The notes under the pieces are model-generated. The model was not told the DNA's origin, did no database searches, and was given only the letters and a program-made list of their open reading frames with translations. Position numbers and translations under genes: made by a program. A stretch of 64,000 bases of DNA from Actinomycetota bacterium (GTDB taxonomy: Bacteria > Actinomycetota > Actinomycetes > Nanopelagicales > Nanopelagicaceae): NCBI GenBank assembly GCA_026393075.1, contig JAPLAW010000056.1, forward strand, positions 53,973 to 117,972. Reading direction: 5' to 3'. This document shows, one piece after another, positions 38,550 through 47,868 of the stretch; positions within the stretch are counted from its first letter, which is position 1, and every line of letters starts with the position of its first letter.

Positions 38550-38555
38550 AGGATA
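38550..38555 (-). promoter_or_regulatory. -10 box of leaderless YczE-like gene
   Basis: On the minus strand TATCCT is followed by CGGCAA and the ATG at 38543. Confidence 0.5.
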
Positions 38556-38593
38556 GCCCACTTCGCAACGGCGCGAGATAGCATTGCGCCCTA

Positions 38594-39331
38594 ATGGAAT
38601 TCCCGGGCCTAGGCACTTTAATCAATACCTTCACCATCATTGGTGGGGCGGTTCTCGGCGTTCTAATTGGTGCCCGAGTTAGTGAAAAGCTGCGAGATTT
38701 AGTAACCGACATTCTGGGCCTAGTAACTCTCTTAGCTGCGGCAAGTGCGCTGATTCCGCTTTTGTCTTCTGAATATATTTCAGCACTTCCTAAAGGCTGG
38801 ACACTTCTTTGTGTATTGGGCTCACTCTTAATCGGAGCCTTGATCGGAAGCGCATTGCATCTCGAAGAGAAACTTGAAGTTCTTGGTGAGAATTTGCGTA
38901 AGCGTTTCCGCGCTTCTAAAGAAAGCCCATTTATCGAAGGTTTCGTGAGCGCCTCGCTGCTATTTGCAATCGGACCACTAGCAATCTTGGGCTCGATAAG
39001 TGATGGCATGGGCACCGGGATCGATCAGTTGATCTTGAAATCGACACTCGACTTCTTTGCCGCCATGGCTTTTGCGACCTCCCTTGGTTGGGGAGTTGCC
39101 GCGTCTGCGATTCCGGTAGGTATTTATCAAGGCGCATGGACTTTAGTAGGCCTCGGATTAGGTTCGATCTTAAGTGGCTATCAGATTGCCGCCATGACCA
39201 TTGTTGGTGGGCTTATGCTTCTTTGCATCGCGCTTCGTTTGTTGAAGATCAAAGAAGTAGCGGTTGCAAATTTATTGCCAGCTCTAGCTATTGCGCCAGT
39301 GTTCGCACTCGTAGTGCATCAATTCGTTTAG
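38594..39331 (+). CDS. DUF554 membrane protein (YdfK-like)
   Basis: A 245-residue protein with about seven hydrophobic helices. Features are the N-terminal TLINTFTIIGGAVLGVLIG and the conserved FAIGPLAILGSISDGM and STLDFFAAMAFATSLGWGV segments of the DUF554 family. The family is predicted to be a transporter; substrates are not known. ATG 38594 is nine bases after a TAGCAT box. Its stop overlaps the convergent alcohol dehydrogenase gene by four bases. Confidence 0.85.
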   Translation: MEFPGLGTLINTFTIIGGAVLGVLIGARVSEKLRDLVTDILGLVTLLAAASALIPLLSSEYISALPKGWTLLCVLGSLLIGALIGSALHLEEKLEVLGENLRKRFRASKESPFIEGFVSASLLFAIGPLAILGSISDGMGTGIDQLILKSTLDFFAAMAFATSLGWGVAASAIPVGIYQGAWTLVGLGLGSILSGYQIAAMTIVGGLMLLCIALRLLKIKEVAVANLLPALAIAPVFALVVHQFV

Positions 39332-40368
39332 AGCGTCGCGATTTCAATTACGAAACGAAAGCGAACATCGCTTTTAACGGTTCGTTCATAAGCAGTATTT
39401 ACATAGTCAGCGTTAATTAATTCAATCTCACTAACAATATTTTTCTCGCCACAGAAATCAAGCATTTCTTGGAGTTCAGAAATGCCACCGATCATCGAGC
39501 CAGCCATGGAGCGACGGCCAGAAAGTAATGAGTCTGCGTTAACCGCAAACGGGACGCCAGGAAGCCCAATAACCACCAAGGTTCCATCGGTGGTCAGCAA
39601 CGACAAGTAATCATTAATATTATGTTCAGCGCTGACCGTATTTAGAATCAAATCGAATTTACGTTTAATCAACTTCATTTGAGCCGGATCGCTGGTAACT
39701 ACAAAGTGGTCTGCACCTAGCTCACGAGCATCCGCCTCTTTACTGGGGGAGTGAGACAACACTGTTACTTCAGCACCGAGAGCGTGCGCGAATTTCACTC
39801 CCATATGTCCAAGTCCGCCAAGGCCCATTACGGCTACTTGCTTTCCTGGCCCAGCTTTCCAGTGCTTCAATGGTGAATACAAAGTGATACCGGCACATAA
39901 AAGTGGTGCGACTACAGCGAGGTCTAAACCAGATGGAATTTTGACTGCATAATTTTCATTGATTACATAGCCATCGCTATAACCGCCCATTGTCGGCGTA
40001 AAACCATCACGCTCAAGACCGTTATAAGTCGGCGTCATTCCATTTTCACAATACTGTTCAAGCCCTTGATTACAGCTTGGGCAATTGCGACAAGAGTCGA
40101 TAAATACTCCTACGCCGATCAAATCGCCGACTGCAAACTTAGTAACCGAACCACCAACTGCGCTCACTACGCCAGCGATCTCATGACCTGGCACCATAGG
40201 AAAACGGGCTTTGCCCCATTCCTCTTTCACTTGATGAATATCAGAGTGACAGATGCCGGCGTATTTAATTTCAATCGCTACATCGCTTGGTAATAACTCT
40301 CTACGCGTAAAAGAGTAGGGAGTTAAAGGGGCGTTCTGACTTAAGGCAGCTAATCCACGTACGTTCAT
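39328..40368 (-). CDS. zinc-dependent alcohol dehydrogenase (YahK/cinnamyl-alcohol-dehydrogenase-like)
   Basis: A 346-residue medium-chain dehydrogenase. Catalytic zinc ligands are in GICHSDIHQVKE and MVPGHEIAGVVS; the structural zinc is held by CRNCPSCNQGLEQYC. The Rossmann loop is MGLGGLGHMGVKFA. The closest group is the NADP-dependent aldehyde reductase/CAD family; the substrate is unknown. The ATG overlaps the stop of tdk by four bases (ATGA), so the two are one transcript. Confidence 0.9.
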   Translation of the reverse strand: MNVRGLAALSQNAPLTPYSFTRRELLPSDVAIEIKYAGICHSDIHQVKEEWGKARFPMVPGHEIAGVVSAVGGSVTKFAVGDLIGVGVFIDSCRNCPSCNQGLEQYCENGMTPTYNGLERDGFTPTMGGYSDGYVINENYAVKIPSGLDLAVVAPLLCAGITLYSPLKHWKAGPGKQVAVMGLGGLGHMGVKFAHALGAEVTVLSHSPSKEADARELGADHFVVTSDPAQMKLIKRKFDLILNTVSAEHNINDYLSLLTTDGTLVVIGLPGVPFAVNADSLLSGRRSMAGSMIGGISELQEMLDFCGEKNIVSEIELINADYVNTAYERTVKSDVRFRFVIEIATL

Positions 40369-41009
40369 GAATTGAAGGGTAGAGGATCTCCCGAAGTATG
40401 TCCTGCCCTAGAAACTCGAGCAGTCAACTGACGCATGTGATGACGACGACATAGAACTTCATAGGCCACTTCATCAGCCTTATTGGTATCTCCGACCACA
40501 ACTTGCTCGCCTTCAGTAACCATAATGCCATTAATGGTTCGTGCATTGTGTGTCGCGCGTTGACCGCACCAACAAAGAGCTTCGACTTGCAAGGTATTTA
40601 CTCGGTCAGCCAATTCAACTAGTCGAGCAGAACCTGGAAAAAGTTTGGTGCGAAAGTCAGCCAGAATTCCAAATGCATAGACATCGATACCAAGACCATC
40701 GACGATGCGAGCTAACTGATCTATTTGATCTGGTTCGTAAAATTGAGCTTCATCACAGATGATGTAATCGACTCGAGATCCAATTGATAACTGATCAACC
40801 ACAAATCGGTGAATATCCAATTCTGGGCCTACTTCAATTGCCGCACTTTGCAGTCCAAGTCGCGATGAAATTACGCCAACGCCCGCACGATCTTGATTGG
40901 TAAAAATTAATCCCGTACGACCTCGGCTTTGATGGTTATGCGCTGTCTGAAGTGCAAGCGTTGATTTACCGCTATCCATCGTTCCGCAGTAGTACGTCAA
41001 CTCAGCCAT
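40365..41009 (-). CDS. tdk: thymidine kinase
   Basis: A 214-residue type II thymidine kinase. The P-loop is GTMDSGKSTLALQTA (residues 9-23), Walker B is DYIICDEAQFY, and the lasso zinc cysteines are represented by CWCGQRATHNAR and LCRRHH. It salvages thymidine to dTMP. Cotranscribed with the dehydrogenase downstream. The AGGATT six bases before its ATG is a weak -10 candidate. Confidence 0.94.
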   Translation of the reverse strand: MAELTYYCGTMDSGKSTLALQTAHNHQSRGRTGLIFTNQDRAGVGVISSRLGLQSAAIEVGPELDIHRFVVDQLSIGSRVDYIICDEAQFYEPDQIDQLARIVDGLGIDVYAFGILADFRTKLFPGSARLVELADRVNTLQVEALCWCGQRATHNARTINGIMVTEGEQVVVGDTNKADEVAYEVLCRRHHMRQLTARVSRAGHTSGDPLPFNS

Positions 41010-41027
41010 GTTGGTAATCCTGCCACA

Positions 41028-42887
41028 TTAAAGCGTAAAACCTTTAATAATCAGCGCCTGCCAAAGTAAATCTGAAAGTTCCAATGAAGTCGCAACGCTA
41101 ATGTGTGAGGCATCACGATAAGCGACATTTCCACGAACAATACCTGGGCAGTCAAATTGGCAAAGCCATTCAGCCGGATCAATAATCTCGAAGTTGGCTA
41201 GTTGTGGTAATCCCAGCTTTGAATTAGCTAAACATTTATCAGCGCTAGTACTTGCCAAGCAATCTGGAATATTCCGCTTTGGTAGGGGAGTGTCGAGTAG
41301 ATAAACGATCTTTGAAGTGAGCGGTTTCAAGGTTTGAAATGTTCGTTCGGAACCTTCGGCCCACCATTGTTCAACGTTTCGTGGATCGCCTGGTGGGACG
41401 AAATGCTCGAACGAAGAAAGAATGATCAGATCTGGTTTGGCTTCAGTTATTCGCGCGATTGCATTCTGCCGCCAGGCTGCGCAATTACTCATCTTGAAAG
41501 CACCAATACTCTCGCGCACAACATCAATTGATGGGCAGGCTGATTTGGTCAAAGTGATCAACTTAAAGCCCTTTTCATTGGCTAATTTTTCTAGCGCCGG
41601 AAACCACTGCACCGCATGAGAGTCGCCATAAAGAACAACGGTCTTAGTGTTATCCAATTTTCCAAACTCACAACGTGGCGAGACTGATTCATGATAATTC
41701 AGATGGCAACCATCGTCATAAGGAGTTGGTCGCGATTCAATGCTCGCTAACGTAACTTGCTTTCCGTTTACCAGAATGGAAGAAGTTGTTGACTGCGCAA
41801 TCCCGAAGCCAACTAAGAGCGCAACTACCATCGCTGTTGCAGTGCTTAGAACAACTTTTCGAGGTGCAAAATTCTTGATACGCAATGGTTCTTCTACGTA
41901 CCTGGTGGTTAAGTCAGCTAGAACCACAGTGACTATTAGTGCTGCGATTCGCTCCCCAAGATTTAGACCTCGGGCGAATAGTGCGATAGGCAAAACCAAA
42001 ACTGGCCAGTGCCAAAGGTACAGCGGATAAGAAATCTTGCCGAGCCAAACCGAAACTGGATTAGTGGCTAACCACCTCAAAGGTTGTGGCCATGCGCCAA
42101 TGCTTGATAGCAACGCGGCAGTTCCCAAAACTGGCAATAAGGCGTAGGCACCGGGGAAAGGTGTCCGTTCGTTAAACCATAAGGCTGAAACGACAAGCGC
42201 GATGCATCCAAAGATGGCTAGTACTCGACTCTGCCTTCTTAAAGCGGGCAACAGCGCAATTAGTGCGCCAATACTTAACTCCCAAGCTCGAGTGGGCAAC
42301 GAATAGAAGGCCCAGATCGGCGCAACAATTGTTAGCCAAACTCCAAGGGCAAAAGTAATGATAGTTGCAGTTGAGAATCCGATTAAGAATTTTCGAGCGC
42401 TTTTTAGCTTCGCCAGCGCGATGATAAATAGTGGCCAAAAGATATAGAACTGTTCTTCGACAGCCAGTGACCAGTAGTGAATAAACGGGGAGGGCGTCGC
42501 ATTCAGATTCTGATAATCATTCTGCCACCACGAAAATAAGTAATTCGAAATATAGAGCGTTGTCGCGATTAAGTCTCGGCCTATCGACCCGCGTGAGATC
42601 GGTGGCAACACTAGCCACGCAAATATGGCGGTAACGAATAGCACTAGGAAGGATGCCGGCAGCAGGCGCTTACTTCGACGTAAGTAGAAAGCTTTGAGTG
42701 AAATCCGTCCGTTGGAGTTAAGTTCTTTGAGTAGCAGGCCGGTAATCAGGAATCCGGATATCACATAGAAAATATCGACTCCGACAAAACCGCCCGAAAT
42801 GAATTTCGCGTGAAATACCAGAACTAAAGTTGCGGCAAGTGCGCGCAGTCCTTGGATCTCTAAAATCTTATTCGTAGCCGATTTCAA
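41028..42887 (-). CDS. acyltransferase-3 / SGNH fusion membrane protein (OafA-like)
   Basis: A 619-residue protein. The N-terminal ~350 residues form a ten-helix acyltransferase-3 domain: EIQGLRALAATLVLVFHAKF with the catalytic His, then GGFVGVDIFYVISGFLITG. The C-terminal extracytoplasmic SGNH domain has the nucleophile in VLYGDSHAVQW and the DxxH pair in YRDASHISVA. Such proteins O-acetylate cell-surface polysaccharide or peptidoglycan; the target here is unknown. Start is TTG 42887, overlapping the apt stop (TTGA). Confidence 0.9.
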   Translation of the reverse strand: MKSATNKILEIQGLRALAATLVLVFHAKFISGGFVGVDIFYVISGFLITGLLLKELNSNGRISLKAFYLRRSKRLLPASFLVLFVTAIFAWLVLPPISRGSIGRDLIATTLYISNYLFSWWQNDYQNLNATPSPFIHYWSLAVEEQFYIFWPLFIIALAKLKSARKFLIGFSTATIITFALGVWLTIVAPIWAFYSLPTRAWELSIGALIALLPALRRQSRVLAIFGCIALVVSALWFNERTPFPGAYALLPVLGTAALLSSIGAWPQPLRWLATNPVSVWLGKISYPLYLWHWPVLVLPIALFARGLNLGERIAALIVTVVLADLTTRYVEEPLRIKNFAPRKVVLSTATAMVVALLVGFGIAQSTTSSILVNGKQVTLASIESRPTPYDDGCHLNYHESVSPRCEFGKLDNTKTVVLYGDSHAVQWFPALEKLANEKGFKLITLTKSACPSIDVVRESIGAFKMSNCAAWRQNAIARITEAKPDLIILSSFEHFVPPGDPRNVEQWWAEGSERTFQTLKPLTSKIVYLLDTPLPKRNIPDCLASTSADKCLANSKLGLPQLANFEIIDPAEWLCQFDCPGIVRGNVAYRDASHISVATSLELSDLLWQALIIKGFTL

Positions 42888-43417
42888 ATCTTCACCAGTG
42901 ACCGGATCTTTAGATCTGGGAAAGCAGCCAAAATTCGTTCGCGGCCACCTAGTGCGCTGATCTCTAATAAGACGGCAATCTCACAGATTTCACCAGCCAA
43001 ATCCGCGATCAATTCAAGAGCGGCAATCAAGGTTCCACCCGTCGCAAGTACGTCATCAATTAGCAAAACTTTGGGATTTTCTATGTGAGCCAAAGCGTCT
43101 ACCTGCATCTCAAGGCTGTCGCTTCCATATTCCAACCCATACTCACGCTTGATAACTGCGCCAGGTAATTTTCCAGCTTTGCGAATAGGAACGAAGCCGA
43201 CAGCACTATCAATAGCAATAGCACTGGCTAAAATGAATCCTCGAGATTCAACACCAGCAACCAAGTTAAACGGAGATTCGGTCTGCGCGAATTCTTTGGT
43301 GACTAATTCGTAAGCTTTCGGATTTGCAATTAGCGGGGCAATATCTTGGAACAGAACACCGGGAATCGGGAAATCTGGAATCGGGCGAATCAGAGCGAGC
43401 GCGTCGTCAATCTTCAT
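42884..43417 (-). CDS. apt: adenine phosphoribosyltransferase
   Basis: A 177-residue PRTase converting adenine to AMP. The PRPP motif VLLIDDVLATGGTLIAAL is near residue 117; the N-terminal IRPIPDFPIPGVLFQDIAPL and the VESRGFILASAIA loop are diagnostic. Preceded by AAAGG SD. In many actinobacteria apt lies between secF and relA; here it is with an acyltransferase gene and a tRNA, so it has moved or been rearranged. Confidence 0.95.
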   Translation of the reverse strand: MKIDDALALIRPIPDFPIPGVLFQDIAPLIANPKAYELVTKEFAQTESPFNLVAGVESRGFILASAIAIDSAVGFVPIRKAGKLPGAVIKREYGLEYGSDSLEMQVDALAHIENPKVLLIDDVLATGGTLIAALELIADLAGEICEIAVLLEISALGGRERILAAFPDLKIRSLVKI

Positions 43418-43459
43418 GCGCTCTACCTTTCGAAGCTTAAGTTTCTTTCCAACACGTGT

Positions 43460-43542
43460 GTCCGGAAGGGGACTTGAACCCCTAAGCCCTTGCGGGCACT
43501 AACACCTCAAGCTAGCGCGTCTGCCAATTCCGCCACCCGGAC
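43460..43542 (-). tRNA. tRNA-Leu (anticodon GAG)
   Basis: On the minus strand: acceptor GTCCGGG pairs with TCCGGAC (one G-U), D-arm GCGGAATTGGCAGACGC, anticodon stem CTAGC/GTTAG with loop TTGAGGT (GAG reads CUC/CUU), long variable arm GCCCGCAAGGGC typical of Leu, T-arm AGGGG-TTCAAGT-CCCCT. The 3' CCA is not encoded. Length 83 nt. Confidence 0.95.
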
Positions 43543-43639
43543 GAGTGGTATTTCAAAGGAAGGATAGCAACAGAGGTCACATCTCGCCAAAAGGTCTAGA
43601 TACTTCACATTTTGGCTTAGGAAATGAAAGAGTATGCCC

Positions 43640-44950
43640 ATGAGTCAAGATCGCCTATCGCTAGAAGAAGAAACAATTCGAATTTGCCAAGAGTTGATTC
43701 GTATCCCGAGTGTCAACTATGGCGAAGGCAAAGGTGATGAACGAGCAATTGCTGCCTATGTTGTTGATTCCCTTGCCGAAGTTGGCATCACTGCAACTAC
43801 TTATGAGTCGGCGCCTAATCGCGTTAATGTAGTTGCGAAGATAAAAGGAAGTGATTCGCTCCGGCCTGGTTTGGTCGTGCATGGACATATCGATGTGGTT
43901 CCTGCAGAGGCGAAGGATTGGTCGGTTGATCCATTCAGCGGTGAAATTAAGGATGGCTTTATTTGGGGTCGCGGCGCTGTCGATATGAAAAATGTTGATG
44001 CCATGATTTTAGCGATCGTACGCAAGTGGGCACGCGAAGGATATGTTCCGCCTCGCGATATCGTCCTCGCCTTCTTTGCCGATGAAGAAGCGGGTAGCGA
44101 ATACGGTTCGCGTTATATGACAGCAAATCACCCTGATGTTTTTGAGGGTTGCAGTGAAGCTGTTTCAGAAGTGGGCGGATTTTCTATCGCTCTCAAAAAT
44201 GGTAAGCGCATGTACATTATTGAGACCGCGCAAAAAGGGATTCATTGGTTCAAGTTAACGGCCAAAGGAACTGCCGGACACGGCTCCATGATCAATAAGG
44301 ACAATGCGCTCACTGCACTCGGTGAAGCAGTTGCGAAATTGGGAAATCACGTTTGGCCACAGCGTTATACCGCAACGGTAAAGTCACTTTTTGCGAATGT
44401 CGCAAAATTAACTGGTAATAAATATGACGAATCTGATTTTCGTCCACTTCTTGAGGAGTTCGGTCCGGCCGCCAAGATGTTCGGTGCGACATTGCAAAAC
44501 ACAGCTAACCCGACGATTTTGTCATCGGGTTACAAAGCAAATGTCATACCGCAGACAGCTTCTGCAGTTGTCGATGGCCGATTCTTACCGGGCTACGAAG
44601 ATGAGTTCAACCAAACTATTCGTGAAATAGTTGGGCCGGACATTGAAATTGAAACGCTTACTCGCGACATATCGCTAGAAGCCGATTTCAGTGGCGATCT
44701 GGTCGAAGCAATGGTTCAAGCTTTGATGGCTGAAGATCCTGACGCTATTGCGGTTCCGTACATGATGAGTGGCGGCACCGACAACAAAGCGCTTTCAGAG
44801 TTGGGAATAATCGGTTACGGATTTGGCCCGTTAAAGTTACCGCCGGGTCTAGATTTCTTCTCGCTATTTCACGGTGTTGACGAGCGAGTCCCGATTGATG
44901 GCTTGAGATCTGGCGTGCACATGATGGAGCGTTTTTTAAAGAATTGCTGA
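43640..44950 (+). CDS. M20-family metallopeptidase
   Basis: A 436-residue zinc amidohydrolase of the ArgE/DapE/ACY1 family. Metal ligands are visible in LVVHGHIDVVP, GRGAVDMKN, and the catalytic/bridging Glu pair in FADEEAGSEYGS; SGGTDNKALSELGI is near the C-terminus. The substrate is not determined by the sequence; dipeptidase or acylaminoacid hydrolase is likely. ATG 43640 is preferred over 43634 because GAAAGAG lies seven bases before it. The 3' end overlaps the convergent aldo/keto reductase gene by 15 bases. Confidence 0.88.
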   Translation: MSQDRLSLEEETIRICQELIRIPSVNYGEGKGDERAIAAYVVDSLAEVGITATTYESAPNRVNVVAKIKGSDSLRPGLVVHGHIDVVPAEAKDWSVDPFSGEIKDGFIWGRGAVDMKNVDAMILAIVRKWAREGYVPPRDIVLAFFADEEAGSEYGSRYMTANHPDVFEGCSEAVSEVGGFSIALKNGKRMYIIETAQKGIHWFKLTAKGTAGHGSMINKDNALTALGEAVAKLGNHVWPQRYTATVKSLFANVAKLTGNKYDESDFRPLLEEFGPAAKMFGATLQNTANPTILSSGYKANVIPQTASAVVDGRFLPGYEDEFNQTIREIVGPDIEIETLTRDISLEADFSGDLVEAMVQALMAEDPDAIAVPYMMSGGTDNKALSELGIIGYGFGPLKLPPGLDFFSLFHGVDERVPIDGLRSGVHMMERFLKNC

Positions 44951-45886
44951 TACCTCACTAAGTGCTTCACGAACAACTTCAGGCAAACTAATTTGTTCTG
45001 AAGTCAATATTCCGCGAAGCTGAGCGCTGGTGCGCGCGCCAACAATTGCACTTGTTACACCTGGTGCATCTCGTACCCAAGCTAAAGAAACCTCTAGCGG
45101 CGAGTAACCCAAACCATCGGCTGCAACACAAACTGCTTCAACGACACGTGATGAACGCGCATCTAAATATGGTTCTACAAATCCAGCAAAGTGCGCGCTG
45201 GCACCGCGGGAATCACTAGGCAATCCATTGCGATATTTTCCAGTTAAAACTCCGCGACCCAAGGGTGACCACGGCAGGAATCCGAAACCTAAAGCTTGTG
45301 CGGCAGGAATAATTTCTCGCTCAACTTCGCGATTTAAAAGTGAATACTCAGATTGAATCGTTGCGATCGGTGCTTTGCCACCTTGGTTACTTTGACGCGT
45401 TACGCAATGAGCTGTTTGCCAACCCGAGAAGTTTGAAATTCCAACATAACGTGCACGCCCGGAGTTATATGCCCAATCCAATGCTGATAACGCATCAGAA
45501 ATCGGATTCTCGCTATCCCAAGTATGTATTTGCCATAGATCAACGTAATCAGTACCAAGTCGCGCCAGGGAATTATCAAGTTCAGCCATCAAAGCAGCAC
45601 GAGAGTTATTTACGGTACGGATTCCATCTGGAAAAGTGATTCCTGCCTTAGTTGCTAAGACAATTTCCTCACGTTTGAAGAGCGAGCCAGCTAGTCCACC
45701 GATAACGCGTTCACTATCACCATCGCCATAGACGGCTGCGGTATCAATGAAATTTCCACCGGCATCTAAGTATGCCCGCATTTGATCAGCGGCCTCGTGT
45801 TCATCGGTATCGCGACCCCAGGTCATTGTTCCCAGGCCTAGTCGTGATAGAGATAAGCCACTATCGCCGGCACGCCTAAGTTCCAT
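44936..45886 (-). CDS. aldo/keto reductase
   Basis: A 316-residue NADPH-dependent TIM-barrel reductase. Catalytic tetrad elements: NFIDTAAVYGDGDSE (Asp, Tyr), VLATKAG (Lys), DLWQIHTWD (His). The substrate is unknown; such genes are common near the phosphatase/mshC cluster. TAGGTT six bases before the ATG on the minus strand marks a leaderless promoter, back to back with that of the phosphatase gene. Confidence 0.92.
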   Translation of the reverse strand: MELRRAGDSGLSLSRLGLGTMTWGRDTDEHEAADQMRAYLDAGGNFIDTAAVYGDGDSERVIGGLAGSLFKREEIVLATKAGITFPDGIRTVNNSRAALMAELDNSLARLGTDYVDLWQIHTWDSENPISDALSALDWAYNSGRARYVGISNFSGWQTAHCVTRQSNQGGKAPIATIQSEYSLLNREVEREIIPAAQALGFGFLPWSPLGRGVLTGKYRNGLPSDSRGASAHFAGFVEPYLDARSSRVVEAVCVAADGLGYSPLEVSLAWVRDAPGVTSAIVGARTSAQLRGILTSEQISLPEVVREALSEVSAIL

Positions 45887-45892
45887 GGCGCA

Positions 45893-45898
45893 AACCTA
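45893..45898 (-). promoter_or_regulatory. -10 box of leaderless aldo/keto reductase gene
   Basis: On the minus strand TAGGTT is followed by six bases and the ATG at 45886. Confidence 0.5.
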
Positions 45899-45924
45899 GC
45901 AAGGCGAGGGCCGAATTACTGCGA

Positions 45925-45930
45925 TAACCT
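45925..45930 (+). promoter_or_regulatory. -10 box of the phosphatase/DUF3090/kinase-like/mshC transcript
   Basis: TAACCT is followed by TTCAGG and the GTG at 45937. It fixes the GTG as the first codon of a leaderless message. Confidence 0.5.
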
Positions 45931-45936
45931 TTCAGG

Positions 45937-46608
45937 GTGCCAAAAATAGTTTTGATTCGACATGCTCACTCAACCGCCAATGCAGCTGGGGTTCTCTCTG
46001 GTCAATTGCCGGATGTGCACTTATCAAAATCGGGACAAGAGCAAGCAGGACGATTGGCAGAACGTCTAGGAAAGTTAACTATTTCCCAAGTTCAATTGAG
46101 TCCAATGGATCGCTGCTCGGAAACTTTGGCGCCTTGGCTGGCCAAATATGGAAAGGGCGTAACTGTCATTTCAGAGCCGAACCTAGTTGAAGTCAATTAC
46201 GGCAAATGGTCTGGCAAGAAGTTAGCAACCCTTTCACGAGCAAAGTTATGGCGCAAAGTGCAAGGTCAACCGAGTTCGGTCACTTTCCCAGATGGTGAAA
46301 GTCTGGCGCAAATGCAAGTACGGGCTATGCAGTCAGTTCATGATTTCTTTGCATCTGATTTAGAACTCACCATCATGGTTTCTCATGGTGATGTTATAAA
46401 AGCAATTGTTGCAAGTTCAATGGGAATGCACCTAGATGATTTTCAACGAATTGTGATCGATCCGGCTTCCATCACAATTCTTGAGTCAAGTGGTGGCGCA
46501 ATTAGGCTCACGCGCCTTAATGATTCAGATTCTTCAGTTAGCGAACTATTGCAGAGTAAAAGTAAGCGTGGCCATTTACTTGGCGGGGGTAAAGGCATAA
46601 CCAAGTGA
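45937..46608 (+). CDS. histidine-phosphatase family protein (MSMEG_4193-like)
   Basis: A 223-residue phosphoglycerate-mutase-like phosphatase. The catalytic-His motif reads LIRHAHSTANAAGVLSGQ, RHA rather than the usual RHG. The second His is in MVSHGDVIKAIV, and LSPMDRCSETLAPW supplies further conserved residues. It matches the MSMEG_4193 type that heads the actinobacterial cluster ahead of mshC. The substrate is unknown. Its TGA overlaps the next gene's GTG. Confidence 0.85.
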   Translation: MPKIVLIRHAHSTANAAGVLSGQLPDVHLSKSGQEQAGRLAERLGKLTISQVQLSPMDRCSETLAPWLAKYGKGVTVISEPNLVEVNYGKWSGKKLATLSRAKLWRKVQGQPSSVTFPDGESLAQMQVRAMQSVHDFFASDLELTIMVSHGDVIKAIVASSMGMHLDDFQRIVIDPASITILESSGGAIRLTRLNDSDSSVSELLQSKSKRGHLLGGGKGITK

Positions 46609-47153
46609 GTCGGATTGTTTACGATTTCAATCCAGTAGAGCGTTTTGTTTGCGGAACCGTGGGCGAACCCGGTGAACGCAGTTTCTTCGTCCAAGCACGA
46701 ACAGGTTCACGAATCACCTCAGTTGGATTAGAGAAAATTCAGGCGGCAGCTTTAGGTGATCGAGTGGGTGCGATACTCCGAGAGATTAAGCGTGGCAATC
46801 CACTTATTGGCTACTCACGGTTAGGCGTTGATACCGAACCTCTTGAGCAACCAATATTCGAAGAGTTTCGGGTCGGCGTTATCGGCCTTTCATTTGTAAC
46901 CGAAACCGAAATGGTTTTAGTTGAGTTGCAGTGTGCGACACCAGCTGATTCCGAGGAAGAAGAGTTGGTAGACGATGACGAAGACGAAGCACCAGATTTA
47001 CTTCGGGTTTCACTTACTCTGGCCCAAGCCGACGCGTTCGCAAAGAGAACCGCAGCAGTAGTTGGTGCCGGTCGCTTGCCTTGTCCTTTCTGTGGAATCC
47101 CAATCGATAACACTGGACACCTATGTCCGAGGGCCAATGGTTACCGCAGATAA
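46605..47153 (+). CDS. DUF3090 protein with C-terminal zinc-ribbon-like motif
   Basis: A 182-residue protein starting RIVYDFNPVERFVCGTVGEP, the DUF3090 signature. The middle has an acidic run (EEEELVDDDEDEAPD) and the C-terminus reads LPCPFCGIPIDNTGHLCPR, a likely zinc-binding CPxCG...H.C knuckle. Function is unknown; the family is actinobacterial and nearly always next to the phosphatase and the kinase-like gene. GTG start; overlaps both neighbours. Confidence 0.85.
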   Translation: MSRIVYDFNPVERFVCGTVGEPGERSFFVQARTGSRITSVGLEKIQAAALGDRVGAILREIKRGNPLIGYSRLGVDTEPLEQPIFEEFRVGVIGLSFVTETEMVLVELQCATPADSEEEELVDDDEDEAPDLLRVSLTLAQADAFAKRTAAVVGAGRLPCPFCGIPIDNTGHLCPRANGYRR

Positions 47154-47859
47154 TCGCGACGAGATTCTTGCCGCCCTTGGCTATGGCGATCTCAAAGTCA
47201 CCGGTCGCCTAGTAGATGCATCGAATGCGACACTCTTCGGTAAAATTACTGTTGGTGAAAATTCATTTAACTGTATCTATAAGCCCGTAACGGGAGAGCG
47301 GCCACTATGGGATTTCCCAGATGGCACATTAGCTAACCGGGAATACGCTGCCTACTTGATCAGCGAAGCGATGCAACTGAATTGCGTTCCGCCAACGTTG
47401 TTACGCGAAGGGCCATTTGGTTTCGGCATGGTGCAACTTTGGATTGATATCGACGAAGAAAATGATTTGGCTGAGCTATATCGAAAGGATTTACCTGGGT
47501 TACGTAACCTCGCACTTTTTGATGTAGTGATTAATAATACCGATCGTAAAATCGGTCATCTTTTACCAACGATTAATGGTCATATCTACGGCTGTGATCA
47601 CGGCGTAACTTTTCATTCCGAAGATAAATTACGGACAGTTCTTTGGCAGTGGGAGCAATTAGCGCTACTTGATTCCGAAATCGAAACATTAACTCTTCTG
47701 GAAAGTGAACTTAACGGAGAGATTGGTGATCTGATCCAATCTCTGATTACCGAGGAAGAGTTCGATGCTTTAAAGGTGCGAGTGTCACGTTTAAAAGCTG
47801 CGAAAGTCTTTCCATCGCCTAGCCCAGATTGGCCAGCAGTTCCGTGGCCGCCGTTCTAG
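47137..47859 (+). CDS. SCO1664-family, PI3/4-kinase-like protein
   Basis: A 240-residue protein with a phosphatidylinositol-kinase-like fold. The nucleotide Lys is in NCIYKPVTGERPLWDFPDG, the catalytic-loop equivalent is FDVVINNTDRKIGHLL, and the metal motif is YGCDHGVTFH (DHG in place of DFG). I recognise it as the SCO1664 family, found with DUF3090 in actinobacteria; substrate unknown. ATG 47137 overlaps DUF3090 by 17 bases. mshC follows 9 bases later. Confidence 0.8.
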   Translation: MVTADNRDEILAALGYGDLKVTGRLVDASNATLFGKITVGENSFNCIYKPVTGERPLWDFPDGTLANREYAAYLISEAMQLNCVPPTLLREGPFGFGMVQLWIDIDEENDLAELYRKDLPGLRNLALFDVVINNTDRKIGHLLPTINGHIYGCDHGVTFHSEDKLRTVLWQWEQLALLDSEIETLTLLESELNGEIGDLIQSLITEEEFDALKVRVSRLKAAKVFPSPSPDWPAVPWPPF

Positions 47860-47862
47860 GAT
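47857..47862 (+). promoter_or_regulatory. possible internal -10 box for mshC
   Basis: TAGGAT begins at the stop codon of the kinase-like gene and ends six bases before the mshC ATG, so mshC may also be transcribed separately as a leaderless message. Confidence 0.4.
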
Positions 47863-47868
47863 AGGTCA

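Noticed and set aside
38500-39015. A 171-codon minus-strand frame across the YczE-like and DUF554 starts
   Set aside because: It covers the divergent promoter region and the DUF554 gene in antisense, and has no conserved motif.
43586-43616. GCCAAAA...TTTTGGC inverted repeat as a terminator between tRNA-Leu and the M20 gene
   Set aside because: The loop is 17 bases, the stem is AT-rich and there is no T-run; probably chance.
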